64,000 nt of DNA from Desulfotruncus arcticus DSM 17038. Its GTDB lineage: Bacteria > Bacillota > Desulfotomaculia > Desulfotomaculales > Desulfallaceae. The translations under genes were made by a program, and so were the position numbers. The stretch spans positions 62,001 through 126,000 of the forward strand of contig NZ_FOOX01000015.1 of assembly GCF_900113335.1 (NCBI RefSeq), read 5' to 3'. This document shows, in pieces, positions 44,193 to 52,789 of this stretch; position 1 is the stretch's first letter; every line of letters begins with the position of its first letter. The notes under the pieces were generated by a model. The model searched no databases. It was not told the DNA's origin and saw nothing but the letters and a program-made list of their open reading frames with translations.

Positions 44193-44639
44193 GTGCGCGA
44201 AAAGAAATTGCTTTGGACCGGTTTGCTGCTGCTGGCGATCTGCGTAGTGGGCTATGCGGGCCTGGCTTCAGCCGGGGAAGACGGTGCTCCCGGTTCATTG
44301 AATGATCCTTTAGTTACAAAAAGCTTTGTTGTAAAATATGTGCAGGAATGTTTGGCTCAATTCGATCAGGCCGGTGGGGGAGGATCTATTGAATGGAGCA
44401 CTTCTACTCTGGCGCCTGGCCAGGAGTTTATCGGTAAATCGGGCACCGAGTTTATTGTGCGCAGCGGTGAGGCCGTGGTGGTGGACCCGTCCGGCAGCGG
44501 CATTGTGGATCTAACCGCTGGTAAGAATGTGACCGCCGGTCTGACGGCGGAAAAGAACCACCTGTTTACCATTCCCAGGGAAGATGGCCGCGGGGTAACG
44601 GCCATTAAACAAACAACAATCATGTACAGAGGCAATTAA
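44193..44639 (+). CDS. Small exported protein of unknown function
   Basis: 148 residues from GTG 44193, chosen because GGAGGT lies eight bases upstream; an in-frame TTG at 44178 overlaps that site. Signal peptide core: LLWTGLLLLAICVVGYAGLA. The mature part has a helix with SFVVKYVQECLAQF and a beta-rich C-terminus (GQEFIGKSGTEFIVRSGEAV and VDLTAGKNVTAGLTAEKNHL). I do not recognise the family. It is eight bases from the FAD oxidoreductase gene and probably cotranscribed, suggesting a shared job outside the membrane. Confidence 0.72.
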   Translation: MREKKLLWTGLLLLAICVVGYAGLASAGEDGAPGSLNDPLVTKSFVVKYVQECLAQFDQAGGGGSIEWSTSTLAPGQEFIGKSGTEFIVRSGEAVVVDPSGSGIVDLTAGKNVTAGLTAEKNHLFTIPREDGRGVTAIKQTTIMYRGN

Positions 44640-44647
44640 CATTAGTT

Positions 44648-46519
44648 ATGTTTATAAAAATGCGTAAATCAAGTATTCCTAAATCAGGTAAACTCTTTTT
44701 AATATTGGCCCTGATTGCCATTCTTACAATATCTACAAAACCTGCCAACGATGATTTGCCCCCACCCTATAAAGTGGGGGACGTTTATGATTTAATCGTT
44801 GTGGGGAGCGATCCCGAAGGCATTGCCGCCGCAGTATCCGCCGCCAGGAACGGTCTCTCCGTGCTCCTGGTGGATAAAAGGCCGATACTGGGCGGTTTAA
44901 TGACCATGAGCTGGTTAAACTCAATTGATATGAATTATGGCCCTGACGGGGAAATACTAAACAAGGGGATATTTGCCGAGTTTTATAATAAGATTAAAGG
45001 CGACTCGTTTGACGTGCAAAACGCGACGGTCGTTTTTAATAATCTGGTGGCCCGGGAAAAAAACCTCCAGGTTTTGCTTAATGTCCCCAGTATTAAGCCG
45101 GTTATGGCGGCAAGCGGCGGACCGGCGGTTGTGGGCGTGCGACTGGCGGGCGGTGCGGAGGATAAGGTGGTTAAGGCCCGCAGTGTTATAGACGCGACAC
45201 AGGATGCGGATATTGCCGCACTGGCCGGTGTCCCTTACAGTGTGGGGCATGAGGATATTGGCAGGGAGGCCGGTAATATGGCGGCGACCCTGGTATTTAA
45301 ATTAAGAAATGTCAGTTTGCTGGACTGGCTAAAGATTCGCTATTATCTATACCGGGACGGCAGTAAAAGCACCGGCGCCAACATGCACAGCGCCTGGGGT
45401 TTTAATGGAATTACTTCGCAGTATAAACCCCAAAGCGACAGAATTATGCTGAGGGGCCTGAATATTGGCCGTCAGAAAGACGACAGTGTGCTGGTCAACG
45501 CGCTGTTGATTTTCGGGGTTGATTCGCTCAATCATAATTCCAGGCTGCGGGCCAGGGCGGCTGCCGAAAAGGAATTGCCTTCAATTGTAGCTTTTATCAA
45601 CCAGCATGTTCCTGGGCTTGGGCGTGCCGTACTGGCCGGGACGGCGCCGGAGCTTTACGTGCGTGAATCCAGGCATATTTACGGTGAATACCGCCTGACC
45701 CTGGATGATGTGCTGGAAAACAGGGATTTTAATGACAGGATTGCCTTCGGGTCTTACCCGGTGGATATGCAGCCCACGGGACCCGCTGTGCCGGGAGTTG
45801 TAATCGGGAGACCCTTGCAGTACGCTATACCTTTTCGCTGCCTGGTGCCGCAAAAAGTGGACGGCCTGCTGGTTGTGGGCAGGTCTGCCAGCTATGATTC
45901 ACTGGCTCACGGCAGCGCCAGGACTGTGCCTGTGGGCATGGCCGAGGGACAGGCGGCCGGGGCCGCGGCGGCGCTGGCTGGGGAAAACAACCTTTCCTTC
46001 CGGGATCTGGCCGGGCGGCGGGATTTAATGCTGGAACTGCAGTCGCGGCTGAACAAACAGGGAATGGCGCTGCAGCCATTTCAAGTCAAAAATAAACTTG
46101 CCGGCCACTGGGCGTACGCCGGGCTCAAATTTATGCGTGGGTTGGGTCTGGCCATAGGCGGTTATAATAACGATTACAAATTAGATAGTCCTATTGAAGA
46201 ACAGCGGTTTATCAATATTCTGTCCCAGGCGGTTAAGCAAACCGGCGCCGGAGTTGATAGCTATCCGCATCTATATACCGAGCCTAATGTGTTTAATCTT
46301 TATGACGCCTGCTATATGCTGTCCGGGTACATGGGGCTGAAATGCACTAAAGAGGAAGCTTTCCTTTATTTTAAAGACCGTGGTTTTTTTGACCGGGAGC
46401 CTAAATGGAAGGCATATTTTGATACCAACAAGCCCCTGTCCAACGGTGCGGCGTATATGTTGGTCACGAACTTTGTCCGTGACAGGAGACAGGAGTCAGG
46501 AGACAGTAGTCAGGAGTAG
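44648..46519 (+). CDS. Exported FAD-dependent oxidoreductase with SLH-like C-terminus
   Basis: 623 residues. A TM/signal segment (LFLILALIAILTISTKP) precedes an FAD-binding Rossmann motif of unusual form, DLIVVGSDPEGIAAAVSAAR, where the second Gly of GxGxxG is Asp. The rest follows the FAD_oxidored (PF12831-like) pattern: PILGGLMTMSWLNSID, VIDATQDADIAALAGVPYS, VRESRHIYGEYRLTLDDVLE and a C-terminal LLVVGRSASYDSLAHGSART. Residues ~480-530 (LAGHWAYAGLKFMRGLGLAI) resemble an SLH motif. Function outside the membrane is unknown. The last ~10 codons lie inside an inverted-repeat end. Confidence 0.78.
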   Translation: MFIKMRKSSIPKSGKLFLILALIAILTISTKPANDDLPPPYKVGDVYDLIVVGSDPEGIAAAVSAARNGLSVLLVDKRPILGGLMTMSWLNSIDMNYGPDGEILNKGIFAEFYNKIKGDSFDVQNATVVFNNLVAREKNLQVLLNVPSIKPVMAASGGPAVVGVRLAGGAEDKVVKARSVIDATQDADIAALAGVPYSVGHEDIGREAGNMAATLVFKLRNVSLLDWLKIRYYLYRDGSKSTGANMHSAWGFNGITSQYKPQSDRIMLRGLNIGRQKDDSVLVNALLIFGVDSLNHNSRLRARAAAEKELPSIVAFINQHVPGLGRAVLAGTAPELYVRESRHIYGEYRLTLDDVLENRDFNDRIAFGSYPVDMQPTGPAVPGVVIGRPLQYAIPFRCLVPQKVDGLLVVGRSASYDSLAHGSARTVPVGMAEGQAAGAAAALAGENNLSFRDLAGRRDLMLELQSRLNKQGMALQPFQVKNKLAGHWAYAGLKFMRGLGLAIGGYNNDYKLDSPIEEQRFINILSQAVKQTGAGVDSYPHLYTEPNVFNLYDACYMLSGYMGLKCTKEEAFLYFKDRGFFDREPKWKAYFDTNKPLSNGAAYMLVTNFVRDRRQESGDSSQE

Positions 46520-46520
46520 G
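46481..46520. repeat. Left copy of a GACAGGAGTCAGGAG-type repeat
   Basis: GACAGGAGACAGGAGTCAGG and the following AGACAGTAGTCAGGAGTAGG are the reverse complement in style of the run at 46877-46916, flanking the four-helix-bundle gene. The left copy encodes the C-terminal R-R-Q-E-S-G-D-S-S-Q-E of the FAD protein. Confidence 0.75.
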
Positions 46521-46526
46521 ATTAGA

Positions 46527-46892
46527 ATGAGGGAACCGGCGAGAACATTTGAGGATTTACTGGTTTGGCAGAAGGCGCATCAGTTTGTGCTTAAGGTTTA
46601 TCGTCTAACCGGGGTATTTCCTAAGTATGAGATATACGGTTTATCGTCGCAATTTCGGCGTGCCGCCGTTTCTATAGCAGCTAATATTGCGGAAGGTTTC
46701 CGTAAACAAAGTAAGGCGGATAAAATTCGTTTTTTAAACATTGCACAAGGGTCTGTCGAAGAATGCCGGTATTACTTAATTCTTACGAGAGATCTTGGAT
46801 ACGCTGAAATATCCGAAACAAAACTTATCTTGCAAGAGGTTAGTAAGCTACTGGTGGCATATTTACGTGGAATTCAAAATTCTGACTCCTGA
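46527..46892 (+). CDS. Four-helix-bundle protein (23S rRNA intervening-sequence type)
   Basis: 121 residues. ATG 46527 has AGGAGTAGG upstream, which is part of the left repeat. The family hallmarks are FEDLLVWQKAHQFVLKVYRL, YGLSSQFRRAAVSIAANIAE and GFRKQSKADKIRFLNIAQGS. Such proteins are found inside rRNA intervening sequences and, as here, as stand-alone genes; their role is unknown. The gene sits between inverted repeats that also supply its C-terminus and ribosome site, suggesting it travels as a unit. Confidence 0.88.
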   Translation: MREPARTFEDLLVWQKAHQFVLKVYRLTGVFPKYEIYGLSSQFRRAAVSIAANIAEGFRKQSKADKIRFLNIAQGSVEECRYYLILTRDLGYAEISETKLILQEVSKLLVAYLRGIQNSDS

Positions 46893-46916
46893 CTTCTGAC
46901 TTCTGACTCCTGAATA
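46877..46916. repeat. Right copy, inverted, TTCTGACTCCTGACTTCTGA type
   Basis: Runs of CTGACTCCTGACTTCTGACT and TCTGACTCCTGAATA after the four-helix-bundle stop region, inverted relative to 46481-46520. The copy overlaps the last codons (G-I-Q-N-S-D-S). Confidence 0.75.
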
Positions 46917-46942
46917 CTATTTTAAAGCTGGAGGTTTAACTG

Positions 46943-48898
46943 TTGGAGAAAAAGTGGACGCCCATTTTAATAGTTGTTATTCTCATTTCCATCATCGCAG
47001 CCGGGTACCTGGCCTGGCAGAGGCATACTTTAGAGGCCAATAATCGCACTGTGCAAATGGCGGTTGTGTATGACGAAGCTGCCTCGCTGGCCCGCATGAA
47101 CGATATTAGCGTGCCTGAGGTGCTGCATCAATTCCGGGAGCAGGGCGCGGGCGCTGTATTAATTAAAGAGCCTACCGTGGCGGAAGCGGAGCAAAACGGC
47201 GAGTTTAAGCTGCAAACCGGGCAGTCGCTGCTGCTGATGCGGGATTACGGCGCTTTAAAGCCGCTGGGCAGTGATTTCTGGCAGCAAGTCCAACCGGACC
47301 GGGCTTACTTTATTTTTTCCAATCAGGATATTTACCAGAGGGTAAAAGGCCAGCTAACCGCCAAGAAAGTGCAGCTGAAGTCATGGGAACGCCCGGAGCT
47401 GTTTATTCTTGAAGCGGATTACAGCTGGAGCCAGCTGCAGCAGCTGGGTGTGGGCTTTCCCCGGAGTTCCGTGGATAACGCAAACCGGGCCGGTATGCAG
47501 GTGCTGGTGCAGCTGCGCTCGTGGAATCAGGTTGATGTGGCAGGGTTAAAATATGTTTTTGACGAGATCGGCCAAATATCGGGCCTGGCCGGGCTTTTAT
47601 TCAACGATCCGGTACTGCCCGGAGTTCCGGAGCAGATTCGACCGCTGACTTATGTGGTGCAGGAACTGAAAGTTCCGGTGGTTGAAATTGAATTTGCCAG
47701 CCAGATTGGTTTATCCAAGCTTGGTTATCTGCTGGACAAAAATGTAGTCAGGCTGCACACCCTGAGCCTGGAGGAAGATGCCAAAAAGAATTACAGCCCG
47801 GCGGAAATTGTTGACCGTTTTGATTTGGCGGCGACTGAACGCAATATAAGGATTTTGCTCTTTCATACCTACACCAAACCCGATGCGCCAAACATATTGC
47901 AGTGGAACTTGGATCTGGTCGGACAGGTGGGGGACAAGCTGCGTGCCGATGGCATGCAAGTTGGCGCTCCGTCTGTTTTATCCGTTCCATTAGCTAATTC
48001 ACGCTGGTTGCTGTTTCTGGTCGGTTTAGGCGTAATTGCGGGAGGTATGCTGCTGTGCTTCAGTATGGGGTGGCAAAAAGCCGCGCCGTTTCTTGGCCTG
48101 GCGGCGCTGCTGGTCTGGGCGGGGCTGTTGGGGGCCGGGATGACCGGCCCGGCACGCAAATTGATGGCATTTGCCGCGGTGGTAATCTTCCCCACACTGT
48201 CACTGGCGATCAACGTAAAAAGCGGGGGCACTGCAATATGGAAAAGCGTGCTGTTGCTGCTGCGCACCTCACTTATTTCGCTGATCGGCGCGCTGCTGAT
48301 GGTAGGCCTGCTGGCGGACCTGGGCTTTATGCTTAAGTTGGACCAGTTTGCAGGAGTAAAACTCGCCCATGTGGTTCCGTTGCTTTTATTGGCGTTGATT
48401 TTCTTTTTCCGCAGCGATGAAGAAGGGGCGGGTTGGCGCAGGCAGCTGCAAAAGTTTTTGGACCAGCCCTTGCTGGTTAAATCCGCCGTTGTGCTTGGTG
48501 TGTTAGCTGTTGCCCTGCTCATTTACGTGTCTCGAACGGGAAATGAATCCGCAGCCATATCGCCGCTTGAGCTGAAGTTCCGTTCTCTGCTGGACACACT
48601 GCTGGGGGTGCGGCCGAGGACCAAGGAATTCCTGGTGGGCCACCCGCTGCTGCTGCTTGTCTTGTATCTCGGATACCGGAATAACAATTACATGCCGCTG
48701 CTCCTGGCCGGGGCTATCGGCCAGATTTCCCTGGTTAATACCTACGCCCATATTCACACTCCGCTGGCCGTGTCTTTGTTGCGCAGCTTCAACGGGCTGG
48801 TTTTGGGCATTATCGGGGGGGTGGTGCTTATTGTACTGTGGCGCAAGGCGGAACAATTATGGCAAAGGATGCGCTCTGAGGCGGAGACTAATTCATAA
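46943..48898 (+). CDS. DUF5693-family membrane protein
   Basis: 651 residues from a TTG with CTGGAGGT seven bases upstream. One N-terminal TM (ILIVVILISIIAAGYLAWQR) is followed by a ~330-residue extracytoplasmic domain (MAVVYDEAASLARMNDISVP; EIEFASQIGLSKLGYLLDKN) and then about eight to ten TM helices in the C-terminal half. DUF5693 proteins are commonly found next to CsaB and wall-polymer genes in Firmicutes, consistent with the region downstream. Function is unknown; a role in exporting or modifying secondary wall polymer is inference. Confidence 0.8.
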   Translation: MEKKWTPILIVVILISIIAAGYLAWQRHTLEANNRTVQMAVVYDEAASLARMNDISVPEVLHQFREQGAGAVLIKEPTVAEAEQNGEFKLQTGQSLLLMRDYGALKPLGSDFWQQVQPDRAYFIFSNQDIYQRVKGQLTAKKVQLKSWERPELFILEADYSWSQLQQLGVGFPRSSVDNANRAGMQVLVQLRSWNQVDVAGLKYVFDEIGQISGLAGLLFNDPVLPGVPEQIRPLTYVVQELKVPVVEIEFASQIGLSKLGYLLDKNVVRLHTLSLEEDAKKNYSPAEIVDRFDLAATERNIRILLFHTYTKPDAPNILQWNLDLVGQVGDKLRADGMQVGAPSVLSVPLANSRWLLFLVGLGVIAGGMLLCFSMGWQKAAPFLGLAALLVWAGLLGAGMTGPARKLMAFAAVVIFPTLSLAINVKSGGTAIWKSVLLLLRTSLISLIGALLMVGLLADLGFMLKLDQFAGVKLAHVVPLLLLALIFFFRSDEEGAGWRRQLQKFLDQPLLVKSAVVLGVLAVALLIYVSRTGNESAAISPLELKFRSLLDTLLGVRPRTKEFLVGHPLLLLVLYLGYRNNNYMPLLLAGAIGQISLVNTYAHIHTPLAVSLLRSFNGLVLGIIGGVVLIVLWRKAEQLWQRMRSEAETNS

Positions 48899-48990
48899 TT
48901 CCGGGCCGATTTCATTTTTTAAGGGAACAAAATCCCAGTAGATATCGTCAATTATTATTATGATCAATTAAATAACGAGGGGGAGTTAAA

Positions 48991-50085
48991 ATGAAAAAGA
49001 AGTTATTGGTGTTAATCCTGGCGTCCGTGTTTACTTTGGGGCTTGCAACCGCCGGTCATGCTACTGTAGCGTCAAAGCAGGTTAAAGCTGTTTACAACAA
49101 CATTAAACTTATTGTTAACGGTAAAGCTGTAAGCACTTCCGCAGCCGACGAGCCGTTTACTTTGGACGGGGTTACATATGTACCTTTGCGCCTTGCGGGT
49201 GAAAGCCTCGGCTGTGACGTAAACTGGGACGGCACCACCAAGACCATTACTTTAAACAGTAAGTCTTCAGTTGACACTGCTATTATGAAAGCTCAGATGA
49301 CTCAAAAAGACCAGGAAATTGCCGACCTGAAAAAACAGGTGACAGATTTGCAGCGTGATTTGGCCGACAGCGAGAGTTCTTCATCAAGTAGTTCTTCATC
49401 TGATTCCGATGATTTAAGTGACCTGGAAGATGAACTGGAAGACGATTATGATAAAATCGAGGATGTTGCAGTGGACAGCATATCCCTGGACGGCGATGAA
49501 GACCAGGTGGATGTGGATGTTGAAGTGGATCTGGGTAAATACGATGATGAGTGGGCAGATTTAAGCGACAGCGATATAGAAAACTGGCTGGATGATGTGG
49601 TGTCGGATATTCAGGATGAGCTGTCTTCCAGTACTGATGTTGACGGCAAGATTATCGACAATGATGAGGATGATACGCTGGTCACGTTCAGCAAAGACGG
49701 CAAAAATGACCTTAAGGTGACTTTCAAGGACGATGACTACAGGGACGGCGGTGCGGACGTAACAGACGTGGAAGACAGCCTGGAAGATGACACATACAGT
49801 GTGGGCAGTATAAAATTTGATGTCAAAACTGTGGATTATAATGAAAGCAGCGATCTGATCAAGGCATACTTGTATGCCGATACCAGCGATGCTTATACAA
49901 AGTGGTTCGATATGTCGAACAGCGCAATTGAAGACGATGTGGAGAGCATTTGCGACGATATAGCCCAAGCCTTTGAAGATGACGCCGATGTCGACCCGGA
50001 TACGGTCAGGATTTATTTTTATGACGATGATGACTCGGACTTAGATGATTTTACTTACGACGTGAGCAGAGAAAGGCTTGATTGA
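48991..50085 (+). CDS. Secreted stalk-domain protein with coiled coil and acidic C-terminus
   Basis: 364 residues with GAGGGGGAG before the ATG. Signal peptide LLVLILASVFTLGLATAGHA; a single compact stalk domain (~30-90) with LDGVTYVPLRLAGESLGCDV before N-W-D; a coiled coil (MTQKDQEIADLKKQVTDLQR); a Ser-run (SSSSSSSSDSDDLSDLEDEL); then a ~230-residue very acidic region with repeated D-D-x-x-D-x-D patterns that could bind calcium. The family of the acidic part is not recognised. It precedes TagA, so it may belong to wall assembly. Confidence 0.75.
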   Translation: MKKKLLVLILASVFTLGLATAGHATVASKQVKAVYNNIKLIVNGKAVSTSAADEPFTLDGVTYVPLRLAGESLGCDVNWDGTTKTITLNSKSSVDTAIMKAQMTQKDQEIADLKKQVTDLQRDLADSESSSSSSSSSDSDDLSDLEDELEDDYDKIEDVAVDSISLDGDEDQVDVDVEVDLGKYDDEWADLSDSDIENWLDDVVSDIQDELSSSTDVDGKIIDNDEDDTLVTFSKDGKNDLKVTFKDDDYRDGGADVTDVEDSLEDDTYSVGSIKFDVKTVDYNESSDLIKAYLYADTSDAYTKWFDMSNSAIEDDVESICDDIAQAFEDDADVDPDTVRIYFYDDDDSDLDDFTYDVSRERLD

Positions 50086-50169
50086 TTACCAATCTTTACA
50101 GCTTGCTTGTATAAATTTACTAGAGGTTATACACTTGAGACGTAGAATTAATTACACCAGGTGATAAAA

Positions 50170-50904
50170 ATGAAAGCTAAGCTTTTGGGGGCGGATATTG
50201 ACCGCTTGACCATGGACCAGGCGATTAAGGCTATTACCGCGCTGGTAAGGGTGGGCAAGCCCTGCCGGGTAATTACATTAAACCCGGAATACCTTTATCA
50301 GGCGGTAACTGCCGATTCATCTCTGCTGGAGTTGGTCCGCAAGGCAGACCTGGTTACCGCGGACGGCGAAGGCATTGTTTGGGCGGGGCGGGTGGCCGGT
50401 ACACCTTTCCCCGAAAGAGTCACCGGTATAGATTTGATGCTGCGTCTGATGCCTAAAGCCACGGCGGAAGGCTGGCGGGTATATCTTTTGGGGTCTGCGC
50501 CGGGCGTAGCCGAAGAAGCGGCGGAAAACTTGCGCCGCATGCACCCGGGTCTGCAGATGGCCGGTACGCACCACGGCTATTTCCAGCCCGCCGAAGAAGC
50601 AGCGGTTGTTGCAGAAATCAAGCAAGCGGTTCCGCAATTATTGTTTGTGGCGCTAGGCGCGCCCAAGCAGGAAATTTGGATAGACAAATATATAGATGAA
50701 ATAGGCCCGGTGATGGCCATGGGCGTGGGTGGTTCCCTTGATGTGATAGCCGGCCGGGTGACCCGGGCGCCCCGCTGGATGCAGCGACTCAAAATAGAAT
50801 GGCTCGGCCGCCTGGTTATGGCACCCTCCCGCTGGCGGCGGATGATGGTTCTGCCCAAGTTTGCCTGGCTGGTATTTAAAAAATACCGTTTAAATTGGCA
50901 CTGA
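50170..50904 (+). CDS. tagA: WecB/TagA/CpsF-family N-acetylmannosaminyltransferase
   Basis: 244 residues from ATG 50170, with AGGTGAT closely upstream; a GTG at 50161 overlaps that site. Hallmarks: LGADIDRLTMDQAIKAITAL, then ITLNPEYLYQA, LVTADGEGIVWAGRVAG, and the C-terminal VALGAPKQEIWIDKY and GVGGSLDVIAGRVTRAP. It transfers N-acetylmannosamine to undecaprenyl-PP-GlcNAc, making the linkage unit of wall polymer. The GlcNAc-lipid would come from the TagO/WecA-like enzyme at 60.2 kb. The last ~20 residues are basic and membrane-binding in the family. Confidence 0.9.
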   Translation: MKAKLLGADIDRLTMDQAIKAITALVRVGKPCRVITLNPEYLYQAVTADSSLLELVRKADLVTADGEGIVWAGRVAGTPFPERVTGIDLMLRLMPKATAEGWRVYLLGSAPGVAEEAAENLRRMHPGLQMAGTHHGYFQPAEEAAVVAEIKQAVPQLLFVALGAPKQEIWIDKYIDEIGPVMAMGVGGSLDVIAGRVTRAPRWMQRLKIEWLGRLVMAPSRWRRMMVLPKFAWLVFKKYRLNWH

Positions 50905-50991
50905 AAACAAAAATGTTGAACGTTTGACTTCTCCGGTGTATTATGTTAAACAAGCCGGACTTGCCAAAACAGAACTGGGATCTATAACTGA

Positions 50992-51041
50992 GTCAGGGGT
51001 CTGACCACGTATGCATTCTACAATAATTGGGGACTGACCCC
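50992..51041. repeat. Two GGGGTCAGACCCC-like palindromes
   Basis: GTCAGGGGTCTGACC (50992-51006) and GGGGACTGACCCC (51029-51041) lie in the tagA-LCP gap and match the motif at 14114. Confidence 0.6.
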
Positions 51042-51092
51042 GGGGCCCGGCTAAAGGAGGTGCCGCTTATCACCGGCAAGGGAAAAAGAAAA

Positions 51093-52412
51093 TTGAACAA
51101 ACCGAAATTTGTTATATTTATCATTTTGCTCGTCGGTTTGTTTGCCGGGGGCTTTGCGCTGGCCAATAACTATTTGTGGCCCTTATTAACCGGCGGTACG
51201 GTAGCTGACAGTATCAATGAAAAAGAACAGGATATATCCAAGCTTCCCGGCATTAATGTGTTGATGATGGGAGTGGACGAGCGAAGCGATGACACCAGCA
51301 ACCGCACCGATACCATGATCCTGGCCAATATCAATAATAAAGACGATCGTGTATCGCTTCTTTCCATACCCCGGGACACCAAGGTTGATTTGCCGGGTCA
51401 CGGGGTGAACAAGATTAACGCGGCCAATCAGTACGGCGGACCGGAAATGGCTATGGACGTTGTTTCCGATTTAACGGGAGTGCCCGTTGACTATTATATC
51501 ATTACCAATTTCAACGGTTTCCAGGGTATTGTGGATGCTCTCGGCGGGGTTACCATTGATGTGGAAAAGCCTATGCATTACCATGAAAACGCTTACGGCG
51601 GGGCTTATAACATTGACCTCGACGCGGGAGTCCAGCGTCTCGACGGTGACCAGGCCCTGCAGTATGCCAGGTTCAGACATGATGCCCTGGGAGATATCAC
51701 TCGCACCCAGCGCCAGCTTAAATTGCTGACGGCTATCGGCGATGAGGTGATGAAACCCAGTTCGCTCATTAAAATGCCCAAGCTGGTACCCGAAGTTTAC
51801 AAAAACGTGGACACCAACCTGGGGCTTTCACAGTTGGCATCCCTGGCCAAAGCGGCCAGAAATATTAACGATCTGCAGATGATCAGTCAGACACTGCCGG
51901 GCTGGTTCCTCGACGAAAATGGGATTAGCTATTGGTATGTGGACCCTGCCAAAGCTAAAGAAGTGGCCAATGCTTTATTTGAAGAAGGTAAAGTGGTGGA
52001 CGTGGTCCTGGGCGAGATAAATAATAATAACAATAACGACAACAATACCAGGCAAGTGGCCATGGATCAGACCAAATCCGTTCCGGATAAACCGGAGCAG
52101 CAGCCTGATACGTCGGAAAGTGTCAATACCACTGACGATGACGGCAGCTCCGGCAGTACCAGCGACAGCAGTGCCAATGACCGCAATAACGACACCGATA
52201 AAGATTACAATAATAATAACAGTAATAATAACAGCAATCTAAATCACAACAGCAATGGCGATCTGACAGGTGAGCAGGACGCTACACAACAGAATGTCTC
52301 ACCGCCGGGGGAGTCCGGCCGGGATAAATCGCAGAAAAGCACGACGGGCGAAATCGTGGAATCCCAGCCGGAAGAAAATCACGTTCAAATTATAATCAAC
52401 AGCAACAATTAG
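51093..52412 (+). CDS. LytR-CpsA-Psr (LCP) family wall-polymer ligase
   Basis: 439 residues if started at TTG 51093. A perfect AAGGAGGT at 51054-51061 is followed at ideal distance by ATC (51069), so the true start is unsettled. A TM anchor (FVIFIILLVGLFAGGFALAN) precedes the LCP domain: INVLMMGVDERSDDTSNRTD, then VSLLSIPRDTKVDLPGHGVN, GVTIDVEKPMHYH and LQYARFRHDALGDITRTQRQ, with the Arg and Asp residues that bind polyprenyl pyrophosphate. It attaches wall polymer to peptidoglycan. The C-terminal ~130 residues are disordered, rich in Asn, Asp and Ser. Confidence 0.9.
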   Translation: MNKPKFVIFIILLVGLFAGGFALANNYLWPLLTGGTVADSINEKEQDISKLPGINVLMMGVDERSDDTSNRTDTMILANINNKDDRVSLLSIPRDTKVDLPGHGVNKINAANQYGGPEMAMDVVSDLTGVPVDYYIITNFNGFQGIVDALGGVTIDVEKPMHYHENAYGGAYNIDLDAGVQRLDGDQALQYARFRHDALGDITRTQRQLKLLTAIGDEVMKPSSLIKMPKLVPEVYKNVDTNLGLSQLASLAKAARNINDLQMISQTLPGWFLDENGISYWYVDPAKAKEVANALFEEGKVVDVVLGEINNNNNNDNNTRQVAMDQTKSVPDKPEQQPDTSESVNTTDDDGSSGSTSDSSANDRNNDTDKDYNNNNSNNNSNLNHNSNGDLTGEQDATQQNVSPPGESGRDKSQKSTTGEIVESQPEENHVQIIINSNN

Positions 52413-52789
52413 TAATGGTCGCCTGTTGTGTCATTGCGAACACATCGAAACAATTTCGATTTTCATGTTCCTTACGAGCGCAGCGCGTCAATCTCATGCA
52501 TGGGATTGACGCGTTTTTTCTTTCCTCGTCTGACAGATAGAACGGATCGCGATTTGATAAAATTCAAGCGAGATCCTTTTTTTTAAAAAATTTTAGCTTC
52601 ATTGGGTTAAAATGGTTTGAAAATCGGATTAGTTTAAAGGATAATTAAATAAATAGTAGAATTATGAAGGTACAAATTTTTGCCGAAATGTGATAAGGAG
52701 GGAGATAGTTTTCGATTTTAGCCATAATTAGCGCAGTAAACTAGACGGAAGATTGGGAAAGGATTATGTGAGTGAAGGAGTGGAATTAC
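52413..52789. other. 377-base intergenic region before the SLH pair
   Basis: It contains a GTCATTGCGAA-type stretch, the terminator at 52484-52521, a T/A-rich run, and the ribosome site of the SLH gene. No gene seen. Confidence 0.55.
52484..52521 (+). terminator. Terminator after the LCP gene region
   Basis: CGCGTCAATC pairs with GATTGACGCG across a ten-base loop, followed by TTTTTTCTTT. Confidence 0.85.

Noticed and set aside
52428..52480. GTCATTGCGAACACATCG stretch as a regulatory RNA
   Set aside because: It resembles common intergenic repeat debris, also echoed near 44020, without a convincing fold of its own.
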